Shown here piece by piece: positions 24,065 through 36,563 of a stretch of 64,000 nt of DNA (position 1 is its first letter; every line of letters starts with the position of its first letter). The position numbers were made by a program, and so were the translations under genes. Location: positions 5,182,571 through 5,246,570 of the forward strand of contig JAWNGF010000003.1 in the NCBI GenBank assembly GCA_037039685.1. Reading direction: 5' to 3'. This DNA is from Ceratobasidium sp. AG-K. Lineage: Eukaryota; Basidiomycota; Agaricomycetes; Cantharellales; Ceratobasidiaceae. The notes under the pieces are model-generated. The model saw only the letters and a program-made list of their open reading frames with translations. It had not been told where the DNA came from and ran no database searches.

Positions 24065-25617
24065 ATGTCTGAATCAGCTCGAACTCATCCCATTATCTTG
24101 ACCACGAAGACTTCGTATGCAATACCTTCATCTAAATATATGATACCCACATCGTGGGCGAGATATCATCTTTCTCAGCTCATTAACAAGGTTCTGTCGT
24201 CGGCCCGACCGATTCCATTCGACTTTCTAATTAACGGAAATCTGCTAACGGGATCGCTGGCCGACTGGTGTGGTGAGCATAGCGTGGGAGAGGTGAGGAA
24301 TAGCTCGGAGCAGTGATATACAATATTGGCTCACGGAAGCTAGGAAGAAACGTTGGAGATAGAGTACATCGAATCAGTCCTACCCCCAGAAGAAATATCC
24401 GCCCAGGAAACAGATGACTGGGTAACATCCATTTCTTGCCAGTACAAAAGGTGAGCATTGGTTATCTTATCACGACAGGGATCAGTCTAAATGGGTCCTC
24501 AGCATTTTCTTGACATCCTCGTATGACGGGTGTGCGCGAGTGTATCACAACAGCCAGCAACCCATCGCCACGATTTCGTCACACAGTGCGCCCATTATGT
24601 CCGCTTGTTGGGTGACGCCTTCTTCCGAGCTATCAACAGGAGATAACACACTAATAGCTAGCGCTTCAATGGATCACACTCTTCACTTAACAGAGCTCTC
24701 GGCTTTGGACAACCCGGCCTGGTCGACGGTTGCGACCTTGCATTTGCACACGGCGCCTGTGGGGAGTGTATCTGCTAGTTCGAATGGGCAACATCTGATC
24801 TCGGCTGGTTGGGATGGGCTGGTTGGGTTCTGGTCGTCGGAGATACCGGAACAAGACCAAGTTCGCGAGGTCGACGAGGTGGTCGGACGGAGAAAGCGAA
24901 GGAAGGTCGAGGAAAATTCTGCGAATGCCGTCAAAAAGGTGTGTGTGAGCGTGCGCTCGCCAGAAACGCGATTGAATGGGAGTTGCTTAGGTTCCAGCAG
25001 TGGTACTTAAGTCTCATACGGCACGAGTCTCGAAGGCTATATTCGATCACACGGAAAGCACCTCAAAAGCATACAGCTGCGGATGGGACAACACAGTTAG
25101 GTCCTGGGATGTTGAAAGCGGAGTATGTGTCAATACGGTGGTACGTTTATTCATCCCTTTTGTAGGCAACCTAATTTCGAGGTCAACGCAGACACTCCCC
25201 GACCGGGCTCATTTGGACCTCGCCCTATCTTCAAATGGGACACTTTACACAGCGTCAGCCGATCGAACAGTGTCATTGATTGACCTTCGTGTGGACGGAG
25301 CCCAGTCAGCAGCAAAAACCCTGACTCATCCTTCCACTGCCTCTTGCCTGGCCGCCCACCCGGAATCGGCACACCACGTATTGACCGGTGCCTACGATGG
25401 AGCACTGCGGATATGGGATATTCGTTCTCCTCGGACGGCTTTGGCAAAATTCGAACAAGTCGTCAAGGGCAAGGATGGCATTGCGCGAAGAGGAAAAATT
25501 CTCGGTGTCGACTGGGCACATGGTCTCGCAGCTTGCGCTGGAGAGGCTGGATTTGGGATATGGCAGGCGGGGATAGGAGGCCAGGCGCCGGAAATATATG
25601 ACGGGCTGCAGAAATAA
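24065..25617 (+). CDS. YTM1: Ribosome biogenesis WD-repeat protein Ytm1/WDR12
   Basis: A component of the Ytm1-Erb1-Nop7 (PeBoW) complex needed for 27S pre-rRNA processing and 60S maturation in the nucleolus. The start at 24065 leads directly into the NLE-type ubiquitin-like domain (ILTTKTSYAIPSSKYMIPTS ... RPIPFDFLINGNLLTGSL ... TLEIEYIESVLPPEE), which binds the Rea1 AAA ATPase in homologues. A seven-bladed WD propeller follows, with blades ending in ISAGWDGLVGFW, YSCGWDNTVRSWD, YTASADRTVSLIDLR and LTGAYDGALRIWDIR. A basic RRKRRKVEE segment inside the propeller may be a nuclear signal. About five short introns. It converges with the DUF3712-like gene; the stops are 83 bp apart. Confidence 0.92.
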
Positions 25618-25699
25618 TTGTCCAATTTAACTAAACGATAATAGAGTACCGAGTACGTATATTGTAGCATAGGGAATCTTGACAACCTCAACAAAGCTA

Positions 25700-27969
25700 C
25701 TAGTAAGCCACCCCAACTTGCCATAGCTCCTCAGAATACTGCTCTCCATAGCTCGCATCCGGAATGGAACCATCACCGCCACCTGGATGGATTGGCCAGT
25801 GATTGTCGTCGATGGTGTCATCATCGTCATCGTCGTCCAGCTGTTCAAGTTCGGTTGTTGGTTTCGATGGCACCTCTGGCGCAGGCAGCAGAGTTGGACT
25901 GGGCGATGGAAGGCTTGTTGGAACTGTCGCGACCGTAGGGATCGTCGGAATATCCGGGCTCGTCGGCAAAGGCAATGGGTTCTTTGGTAAGGGGAGTCCC
26001 CACCCAGGCTCGTGAAGGTCCTTCTTGCCGACGCGAGTTTCTCCACGCAGAGGGAGGCCAAACATTTCCAGCTCACCGCTTTCCCGACTGCCAACAACAA
26101 GCCCGCCAACACGAGCTGCTACAGCAGTGATCCCGGCGATCCCAGCTTGGGCACCTCCAACGTTGAATATAACCTTGCGGATAAACCCGCGCAGCTCGGC
26201 GTCCCGACCAGGCAGGACGTCGAGTGGAACATCGCTAACCTGGGCATGCACCCAGACGCCCTGGTTTTTGCCGTCAACTTGTTCGAGAGGTTCTGTGTGA
26301 GCAATAATCCACGAATCGGGCCGAATGCGAGCAAACGCGTTTGAGGGTAAAGGTCGAGGGAGTGGCATAGGATCTGGCTCAGAGTAAGCCTCGTCATATA
26401 GGGCACCGCTATGGGGGCCAGCCTTTGGGTCTTCAAATGGCCAAAAAGGCGGGGGGGAGCCATCATAAACGAGGAGGTCCGGCCAGACACGTGTTGCATT
26501 TACCCGAACCGCTGCCAGGGCATCTGGTAGAATAATGTGTGCACGAACGAAGGCGGAGGCGAGAATTTGCTCGCCCCGCAAGGCTATTCGCATATTCTGT
26601 ACGCACCGAAAATATTTTAGTAAGATGCTGGAAACAGCGAATCGCCCTTACCGAGATCTGAACATCACGCAAAATCTCTGGCTGCCTTGCTGCTGCGGGA
26701 AATTCCGACCCCATCGTTAGCTCTTCGGCCATCCCAAGATCTCGTAAAAAGTCTGTTGTAATGAGAACGGACGATGATCTCCCTGCCAGGAAGTCCGAGG
26801 CAAATCTAGAAACAGGAGCAATCGAGTTCGACGAGGAAGGTAGTGGCAACACGTGGCCTGAAATGGCCAGTGAAATGTTTGGTGCGGTAAATGCAATGGG
26901 CGCAGTTTCAACGCGAGCAACACGTATTGAAGCTTCAGAGTCGACAGGAGGGAGCGATACCACAAAGGGCAAGGAAAGAGCAATCGCGCCGTGTAGAAGA
27001 GAAGGGAGAGGATTGGGAAAAGTTGCGGTGCTGGCGACGCCTAGAGTTGGAGGCGGGGGTATAACACGATAAGACTCTAGGTAAACAAGCTTCGCCAGAT
27101 CAGGGATCGGTCGCGGTTCATCAGGGGCCGATGGAGGAGAGCCAGGAATAGGAGGAACTATGCGGGGTCGGAAGATACGAGTGAGTTAACAGCAATGCTC
27201 TGGTTGGATGATGCGTACCGTCAACCTTGAATGTCGACTGAATGTTGTATTTTTCGATACGAAGATGACTCCTCCAACTATTCACCCGACCTCCGCCGAA
27301 TACAATACCCCTGGAAGTATAAAATTTAAGCCTGATGAACCCATCCTCCCAAGAATGCGCTGCAAACTCGGTGATAGCCTTGATATTGCTGGCCGGCCGT
27401 ACCAATATTTGTATTGTAACATTTCGCAAGGAAGGAGAGGGTGTGGTTGACAGCGGTAAAACAATGCTAGGCAAGTCCAATGTCGCCAACATAACATTGT
27501 CATCTGATTGAACTCGAATATCCGACGTGGAAACCGTTACACTCCCGACTTTTCGAGCCGCCCAACTAACCAGCTTGTCCGTAAGCCGACCCGATTGGAG
27601 ACCGAGCGCTCGAGTCACATCGATCGCAACTTTGCCTTGCACTTCACACCAGAGACCCTCGGAAGTAAAATTTAAAATATCGAAACGGGACGGGCCTTGG
27701 AATGCTACCGAGCGTTGAGCAAGTATGGAGGGGTCGGTGCTTAGTAGAGGAGCAACATACGAATGCGCCGTGAAGACGACAGTCACAACCAAGCATAAGA
27801 GAAGCGAGAGAAGGACAAATGCCAGGGTTACTGCGTGGTACGTCCACGGAATAGGTGGTTGTTTCTGAGTCGTAGGGGAACTATCTCGGTCAGCTGAGCT
27901 ATCAACGTTGCATGTTGCCGACAGCAATGGGGTTCGCTCGCTGGCAGAAGTGTCCCTGCCAGTGTGCAT
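25700..27969 (-). CDS. Vacuolar-type single-pass membrane protein, DUF3712/Tag1-like
   Basis: Three exons on the minus strand (about 27969-27190, 27110-26650, 26595-25700). The start was set at the ATG at 27969, giving MHTGRDTSASERTPLL; ERTPLL fits an acidic dileucine sorting motif used for vacuole delivery. One membrane helix (AVTLAFVLLSLLLCLVVTVV) is followed by a large lumenal part with two repeated beta-rich regions of the LEA/DUF3712 style (FDILNFTSEGLWCEVQGKVAID; later MRIALRGEQILASAFVRAHI). An acidic, proline-rich end carries a run of eight Asp residues. The yeast protein Tag1 has this layout, so a vacuolar role is suggested. Family level is moderately sure; function is inference. Confidence 0.6.
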
Positions 27970-29249
27970 CCTGACTTCAGGTCTATTCGAGTTTGACGTC
28001 CCAGTCGTTCGAGTGATGGGCAGTGGAATCAAGCGGAGTGTGGTTGACAGCTAAGCGACTGACATCAGTCCTCGAGGGCGAGATCGGTCAGCAAACACAC
28101 GCACACAGTTTCGTTTCGTTTCACGAGTCCCATTCAACCAACCTCAGGAGCCGCCTCAAGTGGGTTCATTCATGTACAAAAGGCGTAGTGAGGTGATTAA
28201 ACCCCCCGAAATCCAATATTAGAACTGCTTGTTCACTCGAACATAAAGCCCTCACTACGAGCTACCTTCGAAAATTAGAAGACCTCTAGCTAAACCAATC
28301 GCTATTGCCGGTATTAATTTGGACTCGCGCGACTCAGTGGTGCTATCCCCGCGCTATTACAGCGGAACCGTCCAACCCCAGACCAGTACACAACCTCTAG
28401 TAATCTAGTAATAGCCTATCCTTAGGAAATTCTTCTATTACGGATTCGGCACGCTGTAGGCTGCATAAAAGGATAGTGAATAAAACTCGTATGTATGTGA
28501 GTCAAATAGCCTCGACGCTATGAGAAGTGCGCACTGTATACTCAAGATATGGACGATATTACCAGGTCGGTTTATTGAAATATCTCGGCGGTGAACGATG
28601 GAAATTGGACAGGCCACGTTACGACGGGGATGGGGTACCCGTGGTCGGGCAGTAAGCATCCGAGCGCAACCTTCTGCGAAAATAAACAAACAAACACGTT
28701 TTTCCTACGAGTTGCCTCGCGTAATTTGAGTACGAGAAAGGCATGACCGATACTCAGTGTCCATCGGCAAGGCCAGTCAAGCAAACTGTCAATAAGTCAC
28801 ACTCTTGCGTTGGTATTTTGTTATTGAAACCAAAACCACCACATTTCTTTACCATTTAAGAGGGTATGCGTGTTGAGATACGAACCCGCATACTCTTATT
28901 TAGGTATGAGTTACCTAGGTAGATAACAACCTCTGCCTAGCCGACCGAAGTCTATCGCGCTTCGATAACGAACCACGTTTCTGAAGCCAACCTTGCCGCG
29001 AACACGTTTTGATGTTGATGCGGAGGTCGTCATCGTTGCTGAGAACTGGGTTGGGATTTGAGCGAAGAATGATCTGAATGATTCAGCCACCAGAACCTTA
29101 GGTGCCTCCATCGCGGACTCCCGATATTCAGATTCTTCCATAGGGCGCGGGACTATGCCCTTGAGGCGATCGATTTTGAACCGTAACTGGCGTCGGATGT
29201 ACGACACATAATCTATAATACGACCCGATAATAGCTGAGACGGGTTTAT

Positions 29250-29469
29250 GTACTCGGGGTTACAAAAAGTAATGCAAAAGGACAAATGCACGCCTCCCGC
29301 TGTGTATGCCTCCCGGAGGCCATAGCTGCGATAAGAAAGGTTGTAGATAAAGTAAGATCAGCTACCTTCGTGGCACTTAGAGAGCGATTGCAGCTACGGA
29401 GCTCATACAGAGGTGGAGGGAGCAAAATTGCACGTGTCTCAAGTCAACAAATACATGGAATTTTGGCAA
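29250..29469 (+). repeat. Inverted repeat, left arm (220 bp)
   Basis: Pairs with 29715-29934 in reverse orientation. By eye there are about 11 mismatches and no gaps over 220 bp (near 95% identity). Both arms begin GTACTCGGGGTTACAAAA and end ATGGAATTTTGGCAA in their own orientation. The spacer is 245 bp. No transposase, no obvious target duplication and no typical terminal motif was seen. Confidence 0.93.
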
Positions 29470-29714
29470 ACCGTAGTAATGTAAATTGTAGTGGGCGACC
29501 TTCTCAGCAGATGTACCGATTGAATTGAAAGCCGAGGTAGCTTAGGTAGTGAGTTGTGTTCAACACAACACGCTGTGTTTTAGCCATTTCATCTGGGGTT
29601 ACTAGGAAAAACTCAAGCTTGAAACAACTGTATATGGACAACCAGGTCGCTTCAACGTATAACGCAATAAAAACTACTCCAAAACTCCGTGGATATCATT
29701 TCTACTATTGCAGC

Positions 29715-29934
29715 TTGCCAAAATTCCATGTATTTATTGACTTGAGACACGTGAAATTTTGCTCTCTCCACCTCTGTATGAGCCCCGTAGCTGCAATCGC
29801 TCTCTAAGTGCCGCGAAGGTAGCTGATCTTGCTTTATCTACAACCTTTCTTATCGCAGCTATGGCCTCCGGGAGGCATACACGACGGGAGGCGTCCATTT
29901 ATCCTTTTGCATTACGTTTTGTAACCCCGAGTAC
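29715..29934 (-). repeat. Inverted repeat, right arm (220 bp)
   Basis: Reverse-complement partner of 29250-29469. Read outward, each arm translates to a similar peptide (RSCNRSLSA-TKVADL-LSTTFLIAAMASGRHT). This suggests that the duplicated unit was once coding, or simply reflects the shared sequence. Confidence 0.93.
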
Positions 29935-31773
29935 CAGCTGCTCGTTGGTTGCATACTCTGGCAGACAATAACTATATGCGCACGTATGATAATGGGGCAG
30001 TGTAATCCAAGGCGACTAGTTACCGGACTAGGTACGCCGATGAACCGGCTCGACTTGGTTATTCAATTTTGCAGATGATCGTACATCAACTACAAGTTAA
30101 AACTAGCTTATTGCAGGGCGATTCAACTCTACCACAATTATACTTTTGTTCATGCTATAATGGAACAATATACTGTCATGGTTGAAAGTGCCACAGTATA
30201 TTAATCTGTTCAGGCATTAACCAGATCCCTCGTCCACCCTTTCGAGGCTGTTCGAAGCCAATCGAAGGAAGGAAGCTGAGAATCGGCGGCATCTGAGCGA
30301 TGGTGCTGGGAGTTTGCAGTCTTCGTAACAGGGTGTTTAGCTGCATATATGCCAGCGGTCGTAAGTCAGAAGGAAAAACAGGCACCACCATTTGCGGCCC
30401 TTCTGGATTTACGCGATCCCGTGTAAATAAAATAAAACCATGGAGCCGGTGAAGGAGATCGAATCAACTGGGGGAGTCAGGCTTGATCGTGATCTTGACG
30501 TCGTACACGCGCGCCCAGCAAAATTTAGCGTTGACTCGTTTGCATTTTCAGTGGTGATGTCCACGTGAGATGTCCGATAGCTAACTTGGAGCTGCAGTAC
30601 AGCCATGGGCCCCGAGCCCAAGCAATGCAATTAGTGTAACTCGAACTTGGCTTGACGTGGGTGTCCGCCATGGTAGAACTCCGCCGATTCAACTTCATAA
30701 CAATTAGGAGGTCGAACCTATACTTAGCCACAGGAGTCTTCCTCACGAATGGCGAACCGCCAGCTCTGCCCAGCTTGCACACAATATTGATGACCCTGCA
30801 TTCGAGTCCGTTCAGTTTAAGGATTTCAGCTCACGCCATCCTTGGCCACCAGTGTCTCGATGAGTGCATCTGAGCACTGTTTGGTTACCCCCTCTTTTCC
30901 GAAGAGAACGCCCCATCGAGATGGTCAATAATCTAACGATATAGGTGCATTGGTGGTTCGAGCAAAAGGGGATGCGCGGGATTCTCTCAAGGATTTCCGG
31001 TGTAATAGTTTCAAATATGGATCAGAGATGAATGGCAAAGCAAATTGAATAGATACCATGGGTGGATAGACGAGGAACCTGTGTGCGGAAACGAATTGGC
31101 AGTGGATGACGCGAATCTCAGCGAAATTCGGGGAGAGTGCAATGGCGCTCGGGCGAACACGACGAGCTAGCCCCCTCCCCCTGAGCGAAAAGGGTACTTC
31201 GCCGGAGCTCCCGAGCATTTGAGAACGCGGCATCGAGTTTGCCGGACCTAAAGAGCACTTGGGAGCATTGCCCGCTCCTGATCGTGGTGGTGGTTCGCCG
31301 ACGACGTTGCGACGTCAGTCGTTTGATAAGGCAAGTTGATTTATAGTGCTATTACGTACCGGGCTGGGTTCGAGTATGGAAACCAATCGCTAAGTGGTTT
31401 CTGAAAGGCTCTCAAAAGGAAAAGAACTAGTCATGTCATTGGCACTTATGCGTTTCAGACTTGAGGACGCGTCAGCGGGCTTACCAGAGCAGACATACAA
31501 TAAGCGCCGGGCAGACAACCAAACACTTTTACAAGTATAACGTCATCAAATATATCTTACAGACATTCTAAATCACAAATGTCAGGAGCTCAAAAAGCCC
31601 AGAGTGGACAACCATTTCAAGAAATACAGTCCAGCAAGTATATTAGACGGAACGGGATACTTTTTGGTACACACGACTCCAAACCCACCATCATCTCCTC
31701 CCAACACGAAGCGCACAATACTTCATCTAATCTTTCATACACCATCCATCTCACTCGCAACGAATCCCTTGGC

Positions 31774-33520
31774 TCACATGAGGTCACCGAGCGCGGCCAT
31801 CTCAGGTCCCCCAGATTCCCTCATGCCGATTTCCCAGTCTGCGAGGGGAACTTAGCCGCTGTAGGTACAACGCGGAGAGAGCCGACTTACAGCTGTAGAT
31901 GGTGGTGACAGCCATCAGAATACCAGTTCCACTGCCGAGGGCGCCCATAAGATCCGCAGAGACCGAAAGGAGGCCGAGGATAGCGCCACCAAAGGCGGCG
32001 GCAGTAGGGATGACGCGCTTGAGCTCCTTGTACATGCTTCCCTCACGGTGACCAGCCATAACCTGGACCAATACCATGTCAGCAACATTCCACAAAACGA
32101 ATCGTCGCGCGCACCATCTGCTGATCCTTCAGTTGCTTGGCAACGTCACGAGGGCCAGATCCAGAAACTTCGATCCAGGTCTTGGAGAACATCGCGCAGG
32201 CAGTCAAGATGAAGGTGACGTAAATAGCAGTGTGGATGGGGTCGAGGAAGGCGGCCTTGAGAGTATGAGGAGGCGAGATGTAGTAGGCGATTCCGGACTT
32301 GGCCATGAGTTGCTGCGAATCTTCGAGAGGCTAGATGGACGAAAAGTTCAATTTATGCGTGTTATAGGGGCTAGAATTGACTTACCTCCCAAACACCGAG
32401 AAGGCGAACGAGGAAGTTTTCGGGGAAACGGTTGAAAAGCATTTGGCTGAGGATATAGACATTGCCGGTCAAGGCGCTTTCCAGCATGATGGGCATGTTG
32501 CTGGTGTAGAAGAGCTTGACGGGGTAGGTGCCACGCTGGCCGCGGAATCGGTTGCTCTTGACGGGAATCTCGATGCGGAAGCCTTGGAGGTAGATGACGA
32601 CGGCGAACACGACGACGGTAGCGATAAGGTTCATGATGTTGGGCAGACGCTCTCTCCAGAAGGCCTCCTTGAGCGCACGCGACTTGTCGTTCCACGTGAA
32701 GAGCATGTGGAAGAGAGCGATAATGGCACCTTCGAATTCAGGACCACGCCCGGTGTTGATGGTCGTGGGGGAAAAGGCCTTCCACACGATGCTCTCGCAG
32801 ATGTTGGTTCCGATGAACAGCGTAACACCCGAGCCGAGACCGTATCCCTTTTGCAGGAGCTCATCGAGTAGGATGACAATGAGCGCACCGACGACGAGTT
32901 GGAGGATGAGGAGCAGGCAGACACCGGCACCGAGCTCAGATGGCTGTCCATACAGGCCAGTGAGCACATAGACGGTCGCGTGCCCGACAGAGATAATCAA
33001 TGCAAAGACTGAGAGTCGGTTAGCATATAGTGCCACGTGCACAAATAGACATTTTTTACTCACGCTTTTGGGCGGCACCGAATAGCGCGCGGTCCTCCTT
33101 GAGATTAAAATCGATCTCGATGAGGTTGGCACCCGCCAAAAGCTGCATGATCATTCCCGAGGTGACAATAGGAGATATACCAAGCTCCATAAGTGTACCT
33201 CGGTTAGAGGCAAGGATGACACGCATCCAGTAGAGCGGGTCGGACGAGTCTGACGACATGATGCCGTAGAGCGGAACCTGGGAGCATACTAGGAAGACAA
33301 GGAGTGTGACGGCAGTCCAGAGAATCTTGTGGTTGAAAGGAATCTGTGGAACGCTGTCGGTGCACTGAAAGCAAGTCTAGCGCTGTCGCTCACCTTGCGC
33401 TCCGGCGAAGAAACCTCGGGGAGAATGGGAAGGAAAGGCCGGACGAGGTTGAGGAACCGGACTGTATAGTGCGTCAGTACATAGGTTCATGTCGCGCGAG
33501 CCAAACTCACAGCCGCTCAT
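31774..33520 (-). CDS. SEC61: Sec61 complex alpha subunit (protein translocation channel)
   Basis: The pore-forming subunit of the ER translocon. Minus strand with about seven exons; the first two are short. The start at 33520 encodes MSG, spliced to [17 protein letters not shown]. Seen in order: [26 protein letters not shown] (plug region and helix 1), [37 protein letters not shown] (helix 2), [18 protein letters not shown], the [24 protein letters not shown] motif, the cytosolic ribosome-binding loop [38 protein letters not shown], and the last helices [38 protein letters not shown]. It ends [12 protein letters not shown]. Length and motifs match the family throughout. Confidence 0.96.
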
Positions 33521-34306
33521 GCTGGAACCCGGATGTGGTTTGCGTTGACTCTACGCGCCTCACTTGGAGCGGTTTTATTATTTGCAAGCGACGTGGCATT
33601 CTGTCACACAGTCACGCACATCACTACCACGTGACATAAACTAGATTTTAATAGTGACACTAATGCATACGTGTCATGTTTGACTTACGTGGCGATGGTC
33701 TCCAGCACAATCTATATGAAGCCAGTGGAGCCTCCACGTACACTTGCCAATTGTTACCCGTGACACCTCGACGCGGTTATACGATAACGTCCTCGTGGCA
33801 ATCATCACGGTCTTTACGCATATACGGATAGCGCAATAGTAGCCATCTAGCTCCTCAAAGGGCCGAAACGAACGTCCCGAATTGAAGGCTCCCTGCTTCA
33901 GTGCAAGACACGGGTCAGTTGAAGGTTGGGTAAAACACGAGGACGGCAAGGCAGTGTGTTCGAGCCGGATTGGTAAGACATTTCATGAATTAGTGCGAAC
34001 GAAGCGCGCACAGCCGGGAAGGAGCGCAGGGTCAGCTCGTGGTGCGCGCAGAACAGCCGAATCAGCGAAACATCTCGAGATTCGCCCCTAAACGTGCGCA
34101 TACAAAGCTCTCACTACAAACATACACGACTGGGCTTCAGGCGAGCATATGCGCTCTTGTGGTGACCAATTTCCAAATCTAGGCAACAAACCGCCACTCC
34201 ATTGCCACACACGCACTCACAAGGCAACCAAAATCAACAACCTTCCCACACCTAACACCCACGACCCATCTAACAACGAGTGCCCACGCATGGAAAATAA
34301 GGCCCC
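33521..34306. other. Intergenic, no gene recognised
   Basis: 786 bp upstream of SEC61 and downstream of the dioxygenase gene (both minus). It should include the SEC61 promoter. Nothing else is supportable. Confidence 0.4.
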
Positions 34307-35688
34307 TCACAGAGCACCCTGCTTGGCAAGCAATACCCTCGTCCGATCCAGTAAATCATCCACCTCGACATAGCAACCCTTCAACCATCGGTTCATCTCC
34401 TCAGCCTTGCCCCCTTCCTTTGCATTCTTGTCCCAAAACGCAGTTCGAGCATGCAACACCCGTCGGTTATCAAATACCGCGCAGTCTCCTTCAGCGAGCG
34501 TGTACTCAAAGCGACCCTCGGGGCGGGCAAGTAAGCCGGCATATTTTCGCAACGCGGTGAAGACTCCACTTGGTACGGAGGGCGAGAGTGGAGCTTGGAA
34601 GGGAGGAGAATAGTTGATGTGCGCAATATGGGGTGGTCCGGTTTGATTCGGTGGTTGCAGACGTGGGGGAACGAGTTGGATGGTTGGATGAGTGCGGTGT
34701 AAATGATGGCCATCGTTTTCGTAATGGAACGGAATAGGAGTGTTGGCAAGGATATCAAAGGAGGTCTGATCTTGCGCCCACAGATCATTCGCCGCTTGAA
34801 TCGCATCTACAAAGACGGATGTGCCGCCCTCGACGCGGTTTTTGATGCAGTGAAGAAGCTGAAGATTGGGCGGATGTTGCATGTACCTATGCTTGCTGTC
34901 AATACTACTTTAACCCGATTTGGAGTGACCCACAGTAAATCCATATGCAAATCCAAATTAAGATTTGTATAGGCAATATTCGTGCTCCCCCGCACACTGA
35001 TAACGTCCCAAAATCGGCCGTAAAACGTCTCCCGAACCCAGCCAAGCAGACTGGCCATCTCTGCTACTCCAGCGGGCCCTGCCGCTCCGCGTTCAGTGTA
35101 CTCGTGCGGCACACCCCGGACAATGAGGATCCCGTAACGCAAGAGTTGGAGATATGCGGGGAGCGGATCGGACTTGAGCGAGTCAAAGTCGATGAAGCGG
35201 GCAGCAGGAAGGGAGGAGAGATTCCACGTTCGCCTGGCGATCACGTCTTCAAAATGCGAGACATGACGAGTTTGACCAGTCGGATCCGCATACCGACGTA
35301 AAAAGTCAAGCGGATAAACCGAATCGTGTCCGTCCCACTTGATGTGCAGCGCCCCGTCGGGGGAGATATTCGCGTTTGCAGCCACAGGTGCGACAAAATC
35401 ACCGGTGCGAAAAAGTTTTTGTCTGGTCGAGGGATGCACGCATTCGGCACATTGGCAACTATCCCGAAGCCAATCGTACGATAATTTGAGTGGGTGGGTG
35501 AGGGCCGATCCAGCTATTTCGATGCCTGAATCGCCACGTTGAAGTGTGAGACCACCTTGAGACGGAATGTGGCTCGATGAGGCCAAGTGTCGAGTAAGAG
35601 ACGAACGTGGGACAAGGTGCCGAGGAGACGAGCCCGAAATGAAACCAACAGGACGCAGTAGGCCTAGAAGGGTACCACGCGCAGCCAT
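34307..35688 (-). CDS. Gamma-butyrobetaine / trimethyllysine dioxygenase-like Fe(II)/2OG oxygenase
   Basis: Fe(II)- and 2-oxoglutarate-dependent hydroxylase of the carnitine pathway family (BBOX1/TMLHE). Two main exons on the minus strand with a small intron near 34880-34930. The N-terminus (MAARGTLLGLLRPVGF..., rich in Arg/Ser, few acids) looks like a mitochondrial presequence. The DUF971-type N-terminal domain has LKLSYDWLRDSCQCAECVHPSTRQKLF with the zinc-binding cysteines. The catalytic double-stranded beta helix shows the HxD pair in LDLHMDLL, and the distal iron His in NRRVLHARTAFW, followed by WLKGCYVEVDDLLDR. Gamma-butyrobetaine versus trimethyllysine specificity cannot be decided. Carnitine synthesis is the likely role by family. 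Confidence 0.88.
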
Positions 35689-36563
35689 CTATCGATTATC
35701 CAGTGTTTAGTTGAATATTTTCTTGCTCCGTTGTGATAAAACCAAAGTTCGATGCCAATGGTCGTTGCAGTCACAAAAACCAGCCAGAGTGTATGAATTC
35801 GAAAGCGGGGGACGTTGATGGTCATGGTGGTGATTAACCGGAGAGAGCCGGGGAGCGGCTGACATAATCCGGGCGAGACAACACATTCATTTTGATTAAG
35901 CTTCAACCCATACAAATGTCAATTAGTGTTCAGTTACCAGGTTCGAGGGAAGATGGCGTTAAGAGCGACTAGAACGCCGACCCACATGCTCGCGTCAAGG
36001 AATACGGGCACCCGAATTGGTTATGCATAGAACCACCCCTTGGGCCTTGCATCCTGCATCTGACACGGAACCAACCTCGACGCGATCACCCCTTCCGAAG
36101 CCAGGTTGATCACGAGCCATGCCTCGTGAGGGTGACACGATCACATGCGTGGACGCGTCTCGGCCAACAATAACTCAAACAAGGGGGCGTCTATGCAAAC
36201 AAGGGGCCACCCCTAGTCCTATCCCGACCGGATTGTTCATCTCGCACATGGGCGTCGTCAAGCTCGAGCGAAGCACACCGGTCCGAGTTCAAATAACAAT
36301 GCATTCAAGATTGCAGATGGTGCGAACGAAAGCGGAGTAAACAACACAGAAGGATCATAGCGGTCATGACGAATACAACCATATACATGCGACGGATACA
36401 TAAACATAACAAAGCACATAGATCCAAATCAGGCAGGTGCTCCCTAATTAGGTCGACAAAAAGCGGGGAGCTCAAACCGAGACCAAGGGTATCTGACCCC
36501 GCAATAACGGGCGCAAAAAACGAAAAACAAGAACGGGTATACGGCCGGAGACGAGATGAAGGA
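35689..36563. other. Intergenic, no confident gene
   Basis: 875 bp between the dioxygenase start and the homeobox stop. A minus-strand open frame at 35664-35915 encodes one membrane-like helix (TLWLVFVTATTIGIELWFY) but overlaps the dioxygenase start and is not supported otherwise; it may be an upstream ORF. No repeats stand out. Confidence 0.4.

Larger units (their letters stand above)
27970..31773. other. 3.8 kb gene-poor region with an inverted repeat
   Basis: No intact gene is recognised. It contains the 220 bp inverted repeat listed separately. A coding-looking minus-strand stretch at about 28911-29250 (including RIIDYVSYIRRQLRFKIDRL) abuts the left arm. A hairpin lies at about 28854-28900 (TAAGAG-2 nt bulge-TATGCG against CGCATACTCTTA). 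The 29935-31773 part shows nothing supportable. Confidence 0.4.

Noticed and set aside
32376..32970. Long plus-strand open frames opposite SEC61
   Set aside because: Shadow of the conserved SEC61 coding strand; no independent features.
35664..35915. Small one-helix ORF upstream of the dioxygenase gene
   Set aside because: Overlaps the dioxygenase start in another frame; more likely leader sequence or an upstream ORF.
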